A DNA stretch of 64,000 nt from Streptomyces marincola. GTDB taxonomy: Bacteria > Actinomycetota > Actinomycetes > Streptomycetales > Streptomycetaceae. Shown piece by piece: positions 15,716 to 24,145 of the stretch. The position numbers and the translations under genes were made by a program. Below the pieces are notes generated by a model. It searched no databases. It saw only the letters and a program-made list of their open reading frames with translations, and had not been told where the DNA came from. Numbering within the stretch: position 1 is the first letter of the stretch; each line of letters starts with the position of its first letter. The stretch lies in NCBI RefSeq assembly GCF_020410765.1, contig NZ_CP084541.1, positions 62,001 to 126,000 of the forward strand, in the 5' to 3' direction.

Positions 15716-18277
15716 GTGGACATCTCCCGTCGCACCCTCATGTCGGCCCTGCCCGCCGCGGCCACCCTGGTGGCCGGAAGCGGGCCGCCGGCGGCCCCTG
15801 CCGCCGGCCGGCGGCGCGACGGACCGGTCGGGCCGGGCGGCCGGGACCGGCTCCTGGCCAACGCCGACGCGCTCTTCGCCGGCGACACCGCGTCCAACGC
15901 GCGGGCCGAGGTGGCCGCGAAGCTCACCGCCATCGACACGGCGGCCAGGCGGCGGCTCGCGGCGCTGGACGGCGCGGGCCCGGGCGAGCTGTTCATGGGC
16001 ACGCCGCTGGGGACCAGCGAGGCGAACCTCAACGCCTCGTTCCAGTACCTGTGGGAGATCGCGCTGGCCACGCGCGTCGCGGACGGCGGTCCCGCGTCGG
16101 ACCTGCGGGGGAACACCGCCGTGCGGCGGCGCGTCCTCGACGGCCTGTCCTGGCTGCACGAGCACCACTACGGCGATCAGGAACGCGGCTACTACGGCAA
16201 CTGGTTCACGTGGGAGATCGGCATCTCCTCCCACGTCAGCCGGACCCTGGCGCTGCTGCGCGAGGAGGTCGCCGCGTACCGGCCGGAGCTGACCGGCCTG
16301 TACATCGCGTCGATGGACGCCTACTTGCGCAACGGCAAGGACGGCGACGCCGACCTCGACTCGCGCTTCCACACCGGCGCGAACCTCGCGGACATCACGA
16401 CCAACCGAATGCTCCAGGGCGCGGTCACCGGGGACGCGCGGCGCGTGGCCAAGGCCGTGGCCGACCAGGAGACGGTGTACGCGACGATCGACCCCTACCG
16501 GCTGCGGCACGGTGTCACGGACGGCTTCTACGCGGACGGTTCGTTCATCCAGCACGCGTCCGTGGCCTACACCGGCTCGTACGGCACGGCGCTGCTCGGC
16601 CGGGTCACGCAGACGCTCAAGCTCCTCGACGGCACGGGCCTGGCCGACGGTGACGTGCTCGCCGGCGTCCTGCGCGAGTGGGTGACGCGCGGGTTCGCGC
16701 CGCTGATCTTCGAGGGCTGGATGATGGAGGTGGTCAGGGGCCGCGCGGTCTCCCGGACGGCCGGCGGGTACGCGGCCGTCACGGCGGTCGCCGAGTCCGT
16801 CGCGGACCTCTCCGCCTACGTGCCGCGGGAGCAGGCCGCCGCGCTGCGGGCGTACGTGAAGCACCTGGCGGAGACCTCGCGCGTGCCCCCGGACCCCGGC
16901 GGTTTCGTCTCGCCGGTCAGCGTCGCGCGGTACGCCGGCATCCTGGCCGACCCGGCGGTGCCCGCGGCCGACCTGAACCCGCCCGCCCGGAGCCTGGCGT
17001 TCAACGCGATGGACAAGACGGTGCACCGCCGCCCGGGTTTCGCGTTCGCGCTGGCCCGCAGCTCCGACCGGATCAGCAAGTACGAGTACATGAACGGCGA
17101 GAACCTGATGCCCTGGTTCCAGGGGGACGGCGCGCACTACCTCTACCTGTCCGGCGAGGACCAGTCGGAGGCGTTCGGCGTGGACTACTTCACGGCCGTG
17201 TCCCCCTACCGGCTGGCCGGGGTGACCGCGCCGGCCGAGGAGCGCGGGACGGTGCCCGAGCTGTACGGGAACCTGTGGTACGACAATCCGGAACGCGGGT
17301 TCACCGCGTCCTCGGAGTCCCAGAACACGTACGTGTACTTCCCGCGCGGCACCAACACGTTCTCCGGCGGCGCGACGCTGGGCGCCTTCGGCGCGGCCGG
17401 TCTGGTCCAGGGCGACGACGCGGCGTACGCGGCGCGGCGGGCGGGGCTGCTGCCGGACGACTTCGTGGCGTACCGCAACGCGCGGGCCACCAAGTCGTGG
17501 TTCCTGCTGGACGACGAGGTGGTGGTGCTGTCCGCGGGGGTGGGCGACGACGCGGGCCGGGCGGTGACGACGACCGTCGACACCCGGATCGCGGACCCGG
17601 GGGCCGCCGTGTCGGTCACCGGCCGGCTGCGCGACGGCGCGCGCTGGGCGGGCACGGGCACGGCGCCCCTCGCGTGGCTGCGCTACGCCGACGCGGGCCG
17701 GGGAACGTCCGTGGGGTACGTCTTCCTCGCCGGCCCGCCGCCCACGGTGGAACGGGAGACGGTGGCGCGCAGCCGCCGGGTGGTGCGCCTGTCCAATCCG
17801 GACACGGTGGTGACCAAGCGGGTCTTCGCGCTGAGCGTCACGGGCGCGGCGGGCGCACCCGCCGCCTCGATGGCCTGGGCCCTGGTGCCCGGCGCGAGCG
17901 AGCGGCGGCTGGCCGCGTACGCGCGGGGGCCGCTGTCCGTCGTGGCGAACGACACGGGGTTGCAGGCGGTGCGGCACACGGGCCTCGGACTGCTCGCCGC
18001 GAACGCCTTCACCCCCGGCCCCCACCGGGCGGCCTGGCTCCATCTCGACGGCCCGGCGTCCGTACTGGCGCGCCGGACGCGCGCGGGCGCGGTGGAGATC
18101 GCGGTCTGTGACCCGACGATGCGGCGGGAGCGGGTCTCGGTCACGCTCAGGGGCAGGGCGAGGGCCGCGGTGGCCGCGGACGAGGGGGTCGACGTCGTCC
18201 GGGTGCCCGGGGGGACCCGGATCGAGGTGACGACCCGCCGGGCGCACGGCAGGAGTTTCACGGCGACGCTGCGCTGA
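15716..18277 (+). CDS. Secreted polysaccharide lyase family 8 enzyme (hyaluronate/xanthan/chondroitin lyase type)
   Basis: An 853-residue protein with a twin-arginine signal (SRRTLMSALPAAATLVAGSG) at the N-terminus. The catalytic alpha-toroid carries Asn230, His280 (in FIQHASVAYTGSYG) and Tyr289. Their spacing, 50 then 9 residues, is the same as the Asn349/His399/Tyr408 set of pneumococcal hyaluronate lyase. The C-terminal half is the beta-sandwich part of PL8 enzymes. The reaction is beta-elimination of uronic-acid-containing polysaccharides outside the cell; whether hyaluronan, chondroitin or xanthan is the substrate cannot be told by eye. GGAG lies 7 nt before GTG 15716, which fixes the start. 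The gene is monocistronic. Confidence 0.88.
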   Translation: MDISRRTLMSALPAAATLVAGSGPPAAPAAGRRRDGPVGPGGRDRLLANADALFAGDTASNARAEVAAKLTAIDTAARRRLAALDGAGPGELFMGTPLGTSEANLNASFQYLWEIALATRVADGGPASDLRGNTAVRRRVLDGLSWLHEHHYGDQERGYYGNWFTWEIGISSHVSRTLALLREEVAAYRPELTGLYIASMDAYLRNGKDGDADLDSRFHTGANLADITTNRMLQGAVTGDARRVAKAVADQETVYATIDPYRLRHGVTDGFYADGSFIQHASVAYTGSYGTALLGRVTQTLKLLDGTGLADGDVLAGVLREWVTRGFAPLIFEGWMMEVVRGRAVSRTAGGYAAVTAVAESVADLSAYVPREQAAALRAYVKHLAETSRVPPDPGGFVSPVSVARYAGILADPAVPAADLNPPARSLAFNAMDKTVHRRPGFAFALARSSDRISKYEYMNGENLMPWFQGDGAHYLYLSGEDQSEAFGVDYFTAVSPYRLAGVTAPAEERGTVPELYGNLWYDNPERGFTASSESQNTYVYFPRGTNTFSGGATLGAFGAAGLVQGDDAAYAARRAGLLPDDFVAYRNARATKSWFLLDDEVVVLSAGVGDDAGRAVTTTVDTRIADPGAAVSVTGRLRDGARWAGTGTAPLAWLRYADAGRGTSVGYVFLAGPPPTVERETVARSRRVVRLSNPDTVVTKRVFALSVTGAAGAPAASMAWALVPGASERRLAAYARGPLSVVANDTGLQAVRHTGLGLLAANAFTPGPHRAAWLHLDGPASVLARRTRAGAVEIAVCDPTMRRERVSVTLRGRARAAVAADEGVDVVRVPGGTRIEVTTRRAHGRSFTATLR

Positions 18278-18282
18278 CGCCG

Positions 18283-18302
18283 CCGGCCCCGGCGGGGGCC
18301 GG
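18283..18302. terminator. Bidirectional hairpin between lyase and reductase genes
   Basis: CCGGCCCC and GGGGCCGG pair perfectly over 8 bp with a GGCG loop, between two converging genes; 6 bp after the lyase stop. Confidence 0.65.
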
Positions 18303-18329
18303 AGCCGACGGCGTTCCCACCCGGGCGGT

Positions 18330-19313
18330 TCACCCCGCGGCGGCCTCCACCGAGGCGCCGTGCGCCTTCCGGTGGGCGGCGACCGCGTCGCGGGTCTCCT
18401 CGGTGACCAGGTCGGCGTTGATCTGGGCACCGGCGAAGGCGCCCGCCGCCGCGGAGGCGCCGACCTGGGCCGCCAGGTCGGTGACGTTGCCCGCCGCCCA
18501 CACGCCGGGCACCTCGGTGCGGCCGGTGGCGTCGCTGGGCACGAACGTGCCCGCCGGGTGCTCCTCGGTGCGCAGGCCGAGCGCGGAGAGGAAACCGGCG
18601 CGCGCCGTCATCCGGGTGCCCACGACCACCACGTCGCGCGCCACCACGGAGCCGTCGCTCAGCCGCACGCCCCGCAGCCGGTCCTCGTCGGTCTCCAGGC
18701 CGGTCACCCGGCCCTCGACCACCCGGATGCCCCGGGCGGCCAGCTGCTCGGCCTCCTCGCCGGTGAACGGCGGCGCGGTGTGGGCGAACAGCGTCACGTC
18801 CTGGCTGAGCTGGCGGAACAGCAGCGCCTGGTGCACCGAGAACGGGCCGCCCGCCAGCACTCCGATGGCCCGGTCGCGCACTTCCCAGCCGTGGCAGTAG
18901 GGGCAGTGCAGCACGTCCCTGCCCCACCGCTCGCGCAGCCCGGGGACGTCCGGCAGTTCGTCGACGAGTCCCGTGGTCACCAGCAGCCGCCGGGCGCGGA
19001 CCGCGGGGCCTTCGGCCGGCTCGACGACGAAGCCGCCGTCCGGCTCGCGGGCCGCGGTGACGACCCGGCCCTCGACGACGTGGCCGCCGTAGCGGCGTAC
19101 CTCGGCGCGTCCGCGGGCCAGCAGTTCGCCCGGCGGCGTCCCGTCGTGCCCGAGCAGTCCGTGCACGCCGTCCGCGGGAGCGTTGCGCGGCTCGCCGGCG
19201 TCGATCACGAGCACCGATCGCCGGGCGCGGGCCAGCATGAGCGCCCCGTTGAGTCCCGCCGCGCCGCCGCCGACGACCACGACGTCGTAAGAACTCTTCC
19301 TCTGTTCCGTCAT
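18330..19313 (-). CDS. Thioredoxin-reductase-like FAD/NAD(P) oxidoreductase with CPYC motif
   Basis: A 327-residue flavoprotein. VVVVGGGAAGLNGALMLARA (11-30) is the FAD loop, HCPYCHGWE (136-144) holds the redox pair Cys137/Cys140, IGVLAGGPFSVHQALLF is the NAD(P)H-binding part, and TEVPGVWAAGNVTD is the C-terminal FAD motif. The CPYCHGWE form belongs to small thioredoxin-reductase-like proteins that include dithiol oxidases of the GliT/HlmI type, so substrate reduction by NADPH should not be assumed. GGAGG lies 8 nt before the ATG at 19313. No thioredoxin gene or metabolite cluster is adjacent, so the substrate is unknown. Confidence 0.82.
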   Translation of the reverse strand: MTEQRKSSYDVVVVGGGAAGLNGALMLARARRSVLVIDAGEPRNAPADGVHGLLGHDGTPPGELLARGRAEVRRYGGHVVEGRVVTAAREPDGGFVVEPAEGPAVRARRLLVTTGLVDELPDVPGLRERWGRDVLHCPYCHGWEVRDRAIGVLAGGPFSVHQALLFRQLSQDVTLFAHTAPPFTGEEAEQLAARGIRVVEGRVTGLETDEDRLRGVRLSDGSVVARDVVVVGTRMTARAGFLSALGLRTEEHPAGTFVPSDATGRTEVPGVWAAGNVTDLAAQVGASAAAGAFAGAQINADLVTEETRDAVAAHRKAHGASVEAAAG

Positions 19314-19503
19314 CTCGACCACCTCCACGGCCACCCTGCGCGACGCGGCGCCGTACGGCAAACGTGGTTGCCGTTCCGGCAAACCGGGGCGGTCGGGGCG
19401 GGGCACCGGGGGCCGGGTGCCGCGCCCCGCGCGTCGCGGGCGGGGCGCGGTGGTCACGCGGGCGCGCGCACCCGCGTTCCGGCGCAGCGGCCGGCGCGCG
19501 GTG

Positions 19504-20031
19504 TCAGCCGGCGGACGCGGCGCGGGCGTAGCCCTCCGCGAGCGCGGCGTAGTCCGGCTCGGCCGGGGCGTCGCCCGCCAGGTGGGCGCCGAGCCCGTCG
19601 AGCATCGCGTGCCATCCGACGCAGTAGTGCACGGCGGGCTCGGCCGCGAGCGGGCGGTGCAGCAGGACCAGCAGGGAGCCTTCGCCCTCGGGGGTGATCT
19701 CCCAGCGCACGACGGCCTCGGGCTCCCCGGGCCACCGCCAGGTGTGTTCGAGTCGGTGCGGCGGGTCGGCGACGAGGACCCGGCCCTCCGCGGCGCCCTC
19801 CTCGCCGAAGTCGTAGCGCGCGGTTGCGCCGGGGGCGGCGTCGAGGGTCACGCCCGGCATCCACCGCGCGCGCTGCTCCGGCTCGGCCAGGGCGGCCCAG
19901 ACCCGTTCCGGCGCGTGGGCCAGCCGGCGTTCGAACCGGATCTGCCACGCCCCGTCCTGGCCGACGCCCAGGGTTCCGCGCCGGTCGTCGGCCGCGGGGG
20001 CCAGGTCCATGTCCGTCTCGGCCATCGTCAT
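19504..20031 (-). CDS. AHSA1/SRPBCC-domain protein
   Basis: A 175-residue START-like protein of the AHSA1 group. IRFERRLAHAPERVWAALAE, ARWMPGVTL and HRLEHTWRWPGEPEAVVRWE are typical first strand, wing and later strand of the fold, which binds hydrophobic ligands. Its ATG (20031) overlaps the TGA of the upstream ArsR gene by ATGA, so the two are co-translated. ArsR-AHSA1 pairs are frequent in actinobacteria; the physiological ligand is generally unknown. Confidence 0.85.
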   Translation of the reverse strand: MTMAETDMDLAPAADDRRGTLGVGQDGAWQIRFERRLAHAPERVWAALAEPEQRARWMPGVTLDAAPGATARYDFGEEGAAEGRVLVADPPHRLEHTWRWPGEPEAVVRWEITPEGEGSLLVLLHRPLAAEPAVHYCVGWHAMLDGLGAHLAGDAPAEPDYAALAEGYARAASAG

Positions 20032-20345
20032 GCTTCCTTCCGCTGTTCATCGAGGTGCCGCACCAGGGAGTCGAGCCGGGACGCCCAGTTGTCGCGCGTG
20101 CGCGCGATCCAGTCGCCCGCCTCATCGAGTCCCGCGGGCCGCAGCCGGTACACCCGGCGCTGGGCCTCCCCGCGCCAGGTGACCAGACCGGCGTCGGAGA
20201 GCACGCGCAGGTGGCGCGAGACGGCGGGCCGGCTCACGTCGAACTCGGCGGCCAGCTCTCCCGCGGTCCGCTCCCCGGCGGCGACCAGTTCGAGCAGCCT
20301 GCGCCGGGTCGGGTCGGCCAGCGCCTCGAAGACCTTCTCTGACAT
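20028..20345 (-). CDS. ArsR-family transcriptional regulator
   Basis: A 105-residue winged-helix protein: FEALADPTRRRLLELVAAGE, TAGELAAEFDVSRPAVSRHL and DAGLVTWRGEAQRRVYRL are the helix-turn-helix and wing of the ArsR group usually linked to AHSA1 genes. No obvious cysteine metal site is present, so sensing is probably not of metals. AAAGGG lies about 6 nt before the ATG. It is the first gene of a two-gene unit and probably represses its own promoter. Confidence 0.9.
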   Translation of the reverse strand: MSEKVFEALADPTRRRLLELVAAGERTAGELAAEFDVSRPAVSRHLRVLSDAGLVTWRGEAQRRVYRLRPAGLDEAGDWIARTRDNWASRLDSLVRHLDEQRKEA

Positions 20346-20353
20346 CGCCCTTT

Positions 20354-20387
20354 TGTAACACGATCCTTTCGTAAGCCGCAAGTTACA
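20354..20387 (-). promoter_or_regulatory. Candidate operator of the ArsR/AHSA1 unit
   Basis: TGTAAC (20354-20359) and GTTACA (20382-20387) are perfect inverted arms 22 bp apart, immediately upstream of the ArsR start in a locally AT-rich stretch. A winged-helix autoregulator binding there would block transcription. Confidence 0.4.
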
Positions 20388-20390
20388 TAA

Positions 20391-20427
20391 GTGGGTGCTC
20401 CGGGACCAGCGGCCCCGGAGCACCCAC
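20391..20427 (-). terminator. Terminator of the GH64 gene
   Basis: GTGGGTGCTCCGGG and CCCGGAGCACCCAC form a perfect 14-bp stem with a 9-nt loop, 32 bp past the stop of the glucanase gene. Confidence 0.75.
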
Positions 20428-20458
20428 CCGTGCGCCGTCCGTGCGGGCGGCCCCGCGC

Positions 20459-21670
20459 TCAGTCGTACGGCTCGAAGGTCATGGAGGCCCCGGCCGGATT
20501 CCCGTCGTGCACCAGCGACTCGTGCGCGCCGACGTCGTCGAACGCGAACGCGTACGCCTTGCCGTCGGCCATCTGCTCGTGCACGACCCTCGCGTAGTGG
20601 TTGGTGACGGCGTCGCGGTAGAAGCCGGAGCCGTCCTGGTCGGGCTGCTGCGCGTTGGTCAGCAGGGTGGTCCGGTTGAACGCGGCGCACAGCGTGCGGG
20701 AGATGGGGCCGCGCACCTGGTCGTTGGGGGCGTCGAGATGCTTGTGGCAGCCGAAGACGCTGTCCGAGTCCGGCTTCTGGAAACTGGTGACGACGTTGCC
20801 CGCGGCGTCGGTGAAGTGCATGACGCCGCCGGACACCCGACCGGTGTAGCGGGTGCCTGGCTCGTGGGCGAACGGCGTCACGGTCAGCGTCGCGGAGGCG
20901 TAGTGGCGCCACACCCGGTCGATGTAGTCGGCCATGGCGTCGGCCGGCACCCCGCCGGTCGAGATGCCGTGCCCCGGCGAGAGCGCGCGCACGGGCCGGC
21001 CGTCGGGCCCCTCGTGGATCAGCCCGCCCCAGCCCGAGGCCCGCAGCCCCTCGAAGACGGCGTGGTAGCCGCCGGGCTTGAGCGTGCCCGTGGTCCGCGT
21101 CTGCCCGGCGGCGTCGCGCACGCCCACCGAGTAGGGGGCGGAGAACATGTCCACCTGGGTGCTGTTGATCCACAGCCCGGCGTCGTTCAGCGTGTACTCG
21201 GACCAGTTGAACCTGATGTCGCGGTTGGGGTCGGTCGGATTCTGCACCGCGGGCTGCACCAGGCCGCCCTCGGCGAGGGAGAAGACGAGCTTCTCGCCGA
21301 CGGAGAAGTAGACCCGGCCGGAGAACTTCGGCAGCCGGATCGTCATCGTCTGCCCGTCGGCGGGGCCCGCGATCGACGCGTCGGGAGCCGGCACCGGCGG
21401 GCTGCCGCCGGCCGGCCACGCGTGGAAGGTGCCCGCGGCGTCGGCCCAGCCCTGCCGCCCCGAGCTGAGCTGGGTGCCGAGGTTGTAGATGTAGACGGGC
21501 TCGGCGCGCCCCGAGTTGTTGGTGATGGTGAGCGGGATGGTGTCGGGCACGGCCTGCGCCATGGTGTCGGGCACGGCCTGCGCCTCGGGGGCGGGCCCCC
21601 AGGCGCCGACGCCCGCGGCGACGGCCAGCGCCGCGGCCACGGACGCCAGAACTCTTGGCAAGCGGAACAC
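20459..21670 (-). CDS. Secreted GH64 endo-beta-1,3-glucanase
   Basis: A 403-residue protein with a signal peptide (LPRVLASVAAALAVAAGVGA) and a cleavage region around APEAQA. The mature part, with IPLTITNNSGRAEPVYIYNL, GRVYFSVGEKLVFSL, RFNWSEYTLN and FEGLRASGWGG, is typical of GH64, the laminaripentaose-producing beta-1,3-glucanase family with a thaumatin-like half. It should hydrolyse fungal or algal beta-1,3-glucan outside the cell. The signal region carries a perfect 24-bp tandem duplication. The upstream TGAGAGCGCTCTCA palindrome suggests sugar-dependent repression by a LacI-family regulator. No carbohydrate-binding module is attached. Confidence 0.85.
   Translation of the reverse strand: MFRLPRVLASVAAALAVAAGVGAWGPAPEAQAVPDTMAQAVPDTIPLTITNNSGRAEPVYIYNLGTQLSSGRQGWADAAGTFHAWPAGGSPPVPAPDASIAGPADGQTMTIRLPKFSGRVYFSVGEKLVFSLAEGGLVQPAVQNPTDPNRDIRFNWSEYTLNDAGLWINSTQVDMFSAPYSVGVRDAAGQTRTTGTLKPGGYHAVFEGLRASGWGGLIHEGPDGRPVRALSPGHGISTGGVPADAMADYIDRVWRHYASATLTVTPFAHEPGTRYTGRVSGGVMHFTDAAGNVVTSFQKPDSDSVFGCHKHLDAPNDQVRGPISRTLCAAFNRTTLLTNAQQPDQDGSGFYRDAVTNHYARVVHEQMADGKAYAFAFDDVGAHESLVHDGNPAGASMTFEPYD
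21537..21584 (-). repeat. 24-bp perfect tandem duplication in the GH64 signal region
   Basis: Bases 21537-21560 are repeated exactly at 21561-21584. In the protein this doubles the eight-residue block AQAVPDTM/AQAVPDTI right at the predicted signal peptidase site, so it leaves the frame open and the mature enzyme unchanged. Confidence 0.9.
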
Positions 21671-21741
21671 CGCTTCCTCCTCCTGTCAGCCGGTCCCGGC
21701 CGGGGTGGGCGGCGCCGCCCACGGGCCCGCCCCGCCGGTGA

Positions 21742-21770
21742 TGAGAGCGCTCTCAGCGAGAGCGCACTCA
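21742..21770 (-). promoter_or_regulatory. CebR-like operator pair upstream of the glucanase
   Basis: TGAGAGCGCTCTCA (21742-21755) is a perfect 14-bp palindrome resembling the CebR site TGGGAGCGCTCCCA; a second, imperfect copy CGAGAGCGCACTCA follows at 21757-21770. They lie 72-100 bp before the glucanase start. A LacI-family repressor responding to glucan oligosaccharides is the likely ligand; its gene is not obviously in the window. Confidence 0.65.
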
Positions 21771-21895
21771 CCGTCGCGTGGGGCGTTGCGGCTGTCAATG
21801 CGTCGGGGACGGATCTCCATGCGCCCGTCACAGGCCGGGGCCAACACCTCCGTGATCTGCACGCGGCGCGCGGGGGCGGGCGCCCGGGCGGGCGC

Positions 21896-21937
21896 GCCGC
21901 TCAACGCGCGCCGCTCAACGCGCGGCGCTCAACGCGC
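21896..21937 (-). repeat. Three tandem ~14-bp repeats across the GH42 stop codon
   Basis: The unit GCCGCTCAACGCGC occurs at 21896-21909 and 21910-21923 and, with small changes, at 21924-21937. The innermost copy contains the beta-galactosidase stop codon; the other two repeat the same Ala-Arg-stop coding block downstream. Confidence 0.7.
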
Positions 21938-23995
21938 GGCGGCCGGCCGGCGCAGGACGAGGACGCCGCGCGGGTCGAGCACGTGCGCCGGGCCGGTGCC
22001 GGCCGGCTCCCCGGCCCGGGCCCCGGTCAGCGGCTCGCCGTCGAGGCCGGCCAGCACCACGGGCTCGTCGGTGCGGTTCACCAGGAACCAGAACTCCTCG
22101 TCCCCCTTGCCGCGGACGGCCAGTTCGACCCGTCCGCGCAGCGCCGCGGGCAGCTCGCCCGCGATGCCCGCGGCGTCGAGCAGGGGGGCCAGGGTGCCGG
22201 GCAGGCCCTCGGCGCCCAGGCGGGTGGAGACGTACGCGGCCGAGCCCTCCCCCGCCGGGCGGCGGGTGATGGCGGGCCGGCCCGCCTGCGGGCCCGTGGT
22301 CCACGAGGCGAGCACGGACACGTCGGCGCCGGTGACCTGGACGCGGTCCGTCCACAGGGTGCCGGTGCCGCCGTTGTCCAGCCGGGCGGTCTCCCCCTCG
22401 GCCAGCGGGGCGAACTCCTCCACGCGGATGCCCAGCAGGTCGCGCAGCGGGCCGGGGTAGCCGCCGAGCCAGGCGTGGTCGTTCTCGTCGACGATGCCGG
22501 AGAAGTAGGTGGTGACCAGGTGGCCGCCCCGTTCCGCCCAGGTGGTCAGCCGCTCGGCGAGGGGCGCGGGCAGCACGTGCAGGATGGGCGCGACGACCAG
22601 CCGGTAGCCGTCGAGCGGCGCGCCGCTCGGGACGACGTCGGCGCGCACGCCCAGGGCGAGGAACGCCGAGTACCAGTCGAGCGCTTCCTGGCGGTAGCGC
22701 AGCAGGGAGGTCGGGTGGGAGTCCTGCTCCGCGGCCCACCAGGACTCCCAGTCGAAGAGGATGGCCGCCGCGGCCGGCCTCCGTTCGCTGCCCGCGACCG
22801 GCGCGAGGGCGTCCAGGGTGCGGCCGAGGCGGGTGACGTCCCGGAAGAGGTCGCTGTCGGGCCCGGCGTGCGGCACCATCGCGGAGTGGTACTTCTCCGC
22901 GCCCGCGGCCGACTGCCGCCACTGGAAGAAGCACACGGCGTCCGCGCCGTGCGCGACGTGCAGCAGCGAGTCGCGGGCCAGTTCGCCCGGCTGCTTCGCC
23001 CGGTTCACGGGCTGCCAGTTGACGGCGCTCGTGGAGTGCTCCATCAGGAACCACGGCCGGCCGCCGGAGAGGTTGCCGGTGAGGTTGGCGGAGAACGACA
23101 GCTCGTCCACCGCCTGCGGTCCCGGCCGGACGTAGTGGTCGTTGGAGACGAAGTCCACCTCGGCGGCCCAGTCGGCGTAGTTCATGCCCCGGGTCTCCCC
23201 CATCACCATGAAGTTGGTGGTGACGGGCACGTCGGGGGTGAAGCGGCGCAGCACCTCGCGCTCGGCCCGCAGGTGGTCCGCGAGGGCGTCGGAGGAGAAG
23301 CGCTTGAAGTCCAGTTGCTGGGTCGGGTTGGGGTGGGAGGCGGCCAGGCGCGGCGGCAGGATCTGGTCCCAGGCCGTGTAGCGCTGCGACCAGAACGCGG
23401 TGCCCCACGCGTGGTTGAGCGCGCCGAGGTCCCCGTACCTGGCCATGAGCCAGGCCCGGAAGGCCCGGGCGGCGTCGTCCGAGTAGTCGTAGACGTTGTG
23501 GCAGCCGAGTTCGTTGTTGACGTGCCAGGCGACGAGCGCGGGGTGCTGCGCGTACCGCTCGGCGAGTGCGGTGACCAGGCGCAGCGCGTGGGCGCGGAAG
23601 ACCGGGGAGGTGGGGCGCCAGTGCTGGCGGGCGCCGGGCCAGACGGTCTCCCCGGTCGCGGTGACGGGCAGGATCTCGGGGTGCGCGGTCGTGAGCCAGG
23701 GCGGCGGCGAGGCGGTCGCGGTGGCCAGGTCGACTCCGATGCCGCCGGCGTGCAGCAGGTCGAGCACCGTGTCGAGCCACTCGAAGTCCCAGGTGTCGGG
23801 GCCGGGTTGCAGGTGGGCCCAGGAGAAGATGCCGACCGAGACGACGGTGACGCCCGCCTCGCGCATCAGGGCCACGTCCTCGTCCCACACCTCGCGCGGC
23901 CATTGCTCCGGGTTGTAGTCGGCGCCGTAGGCGATGCGAGGCGCGGTGTCGCCGGGCGCGCTGCGGAGCCACCGGGGTGCGCGGTCGCGGGGCAT
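21929..23995 (-). CDS. GH42 beta-galactosidase
   Basis: A 688-residue cytoplasmic enzyme without a signal peptide. The N-terminal barrel starts IAYGADYNPEQWP; the acid/base is Glu162 in AWHVNNELG and the nucleophile Glu319 in FLMEHST, both in the standard GH42 sequence settings. A trimerisation domain and a C-terminal beta domain follow, as expected for the length. It should cleave beta-galactosides, possibly from plant arabinogalactan or galactan oligosaccharides taken up by the cell. GAGGAG lies 8 nt before the ATG. It is divergent from a LacI repressor with a perfect palindrome between, so regulation by that repressor is very likely. No sugar transporter is adjacent. Confidence 0.92.
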   Translation of the reverse strand: MPRDRAPRWLRSAPGDTAPRIAYGADYNPEQWPREVWDEDVALMREAGVTVVSVGIFSWAHLQPGPDTWDFEWLDTVLDLLHAGGIGVDLATATASPPPWLTTAHPEILPVTATGETVWPGARQHWRPTSPVFRAHALRLVTALAERYAQHPALVAWHVNNELGCHNVYDYSDDAARAFRAWLMARYGDLGALNHAWGTAFWSQRYTAWDQILPPRLAASHPNPTQQLDFKRFSSDALADHLRAEREVLRRFTPDVPVTTNFMVMGETRGMNYADWAAEVDFVSNDHYVRPGPQAVDELSFSANLTGNLSGGRPWFLMEHSTSAVNWQPVNRAKQPGELARDSLLHVAHGADAVCFFQWRQSAAGAEKYHSAMVPHAGPDSDLFRDVTRLGRTLDALAPVAGSERRPAAAAILFDWESWWAAEQDSHPTSLLRYRQEALDWYSAFLALGVRADVVPSGAPLDGYRLVVAPILHVLPAPLAERLTTWAERGGHLVTTYFSGIVDENDHAWLGGYPGPLRDLLGIRVEEFAPLAEGETARLDNGGTGTLWTDRVQVTGADVSVLASWTTGPQAGRPAITRRPAGEGSAAYVSTRLGAEGLPGTLAPLLDAAGIAGELPAALRGRVELAVRGKGDEEFWFLVNRTDEPVVLAGLDGEPLTGARAGEPAGTGPAHVLDPRGVLVLRRPAAAR

Positions 23996-24041
23996 GGGCT
24001 GCTCTCCTCGGTTCGTGCGGACTGCTCGACGGCCGCGGCCG

Positions 24042-24065
24042 ACCGATGTTTACGTAAACATCGGT
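24042..24065. promoter_or_regulatory. LacI-family operator, 24-bp perfect palindrome
   Basis: The core GATGTTTACGTAAACATC extends by three matching bases on each side to a perfect 24-bp palindrome centred on CG, between the divergent galactosidase and repressor genes. It is a striking AT-rich island in G+C-rich DNA and lies about 47 bp from the first and 81 bp from the second start codon. Confidence 0.85.
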
Positions 24066-24145
24066 CGTGGGATAGTGGCACCGGCCCTGCCCGCCGTCAA
24101 GCGGCGGCAGGGCGGCGAAGGCACTTCGGACCGTAGGAGGCTTCC

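Noticed and set aside
20441..24136. A 1231-codon plus-strand frame across the GH64 and GH42 genes
   Set aside because: It spans two recognisable minus-strand genes and their operators and has no domain; shadow frame.
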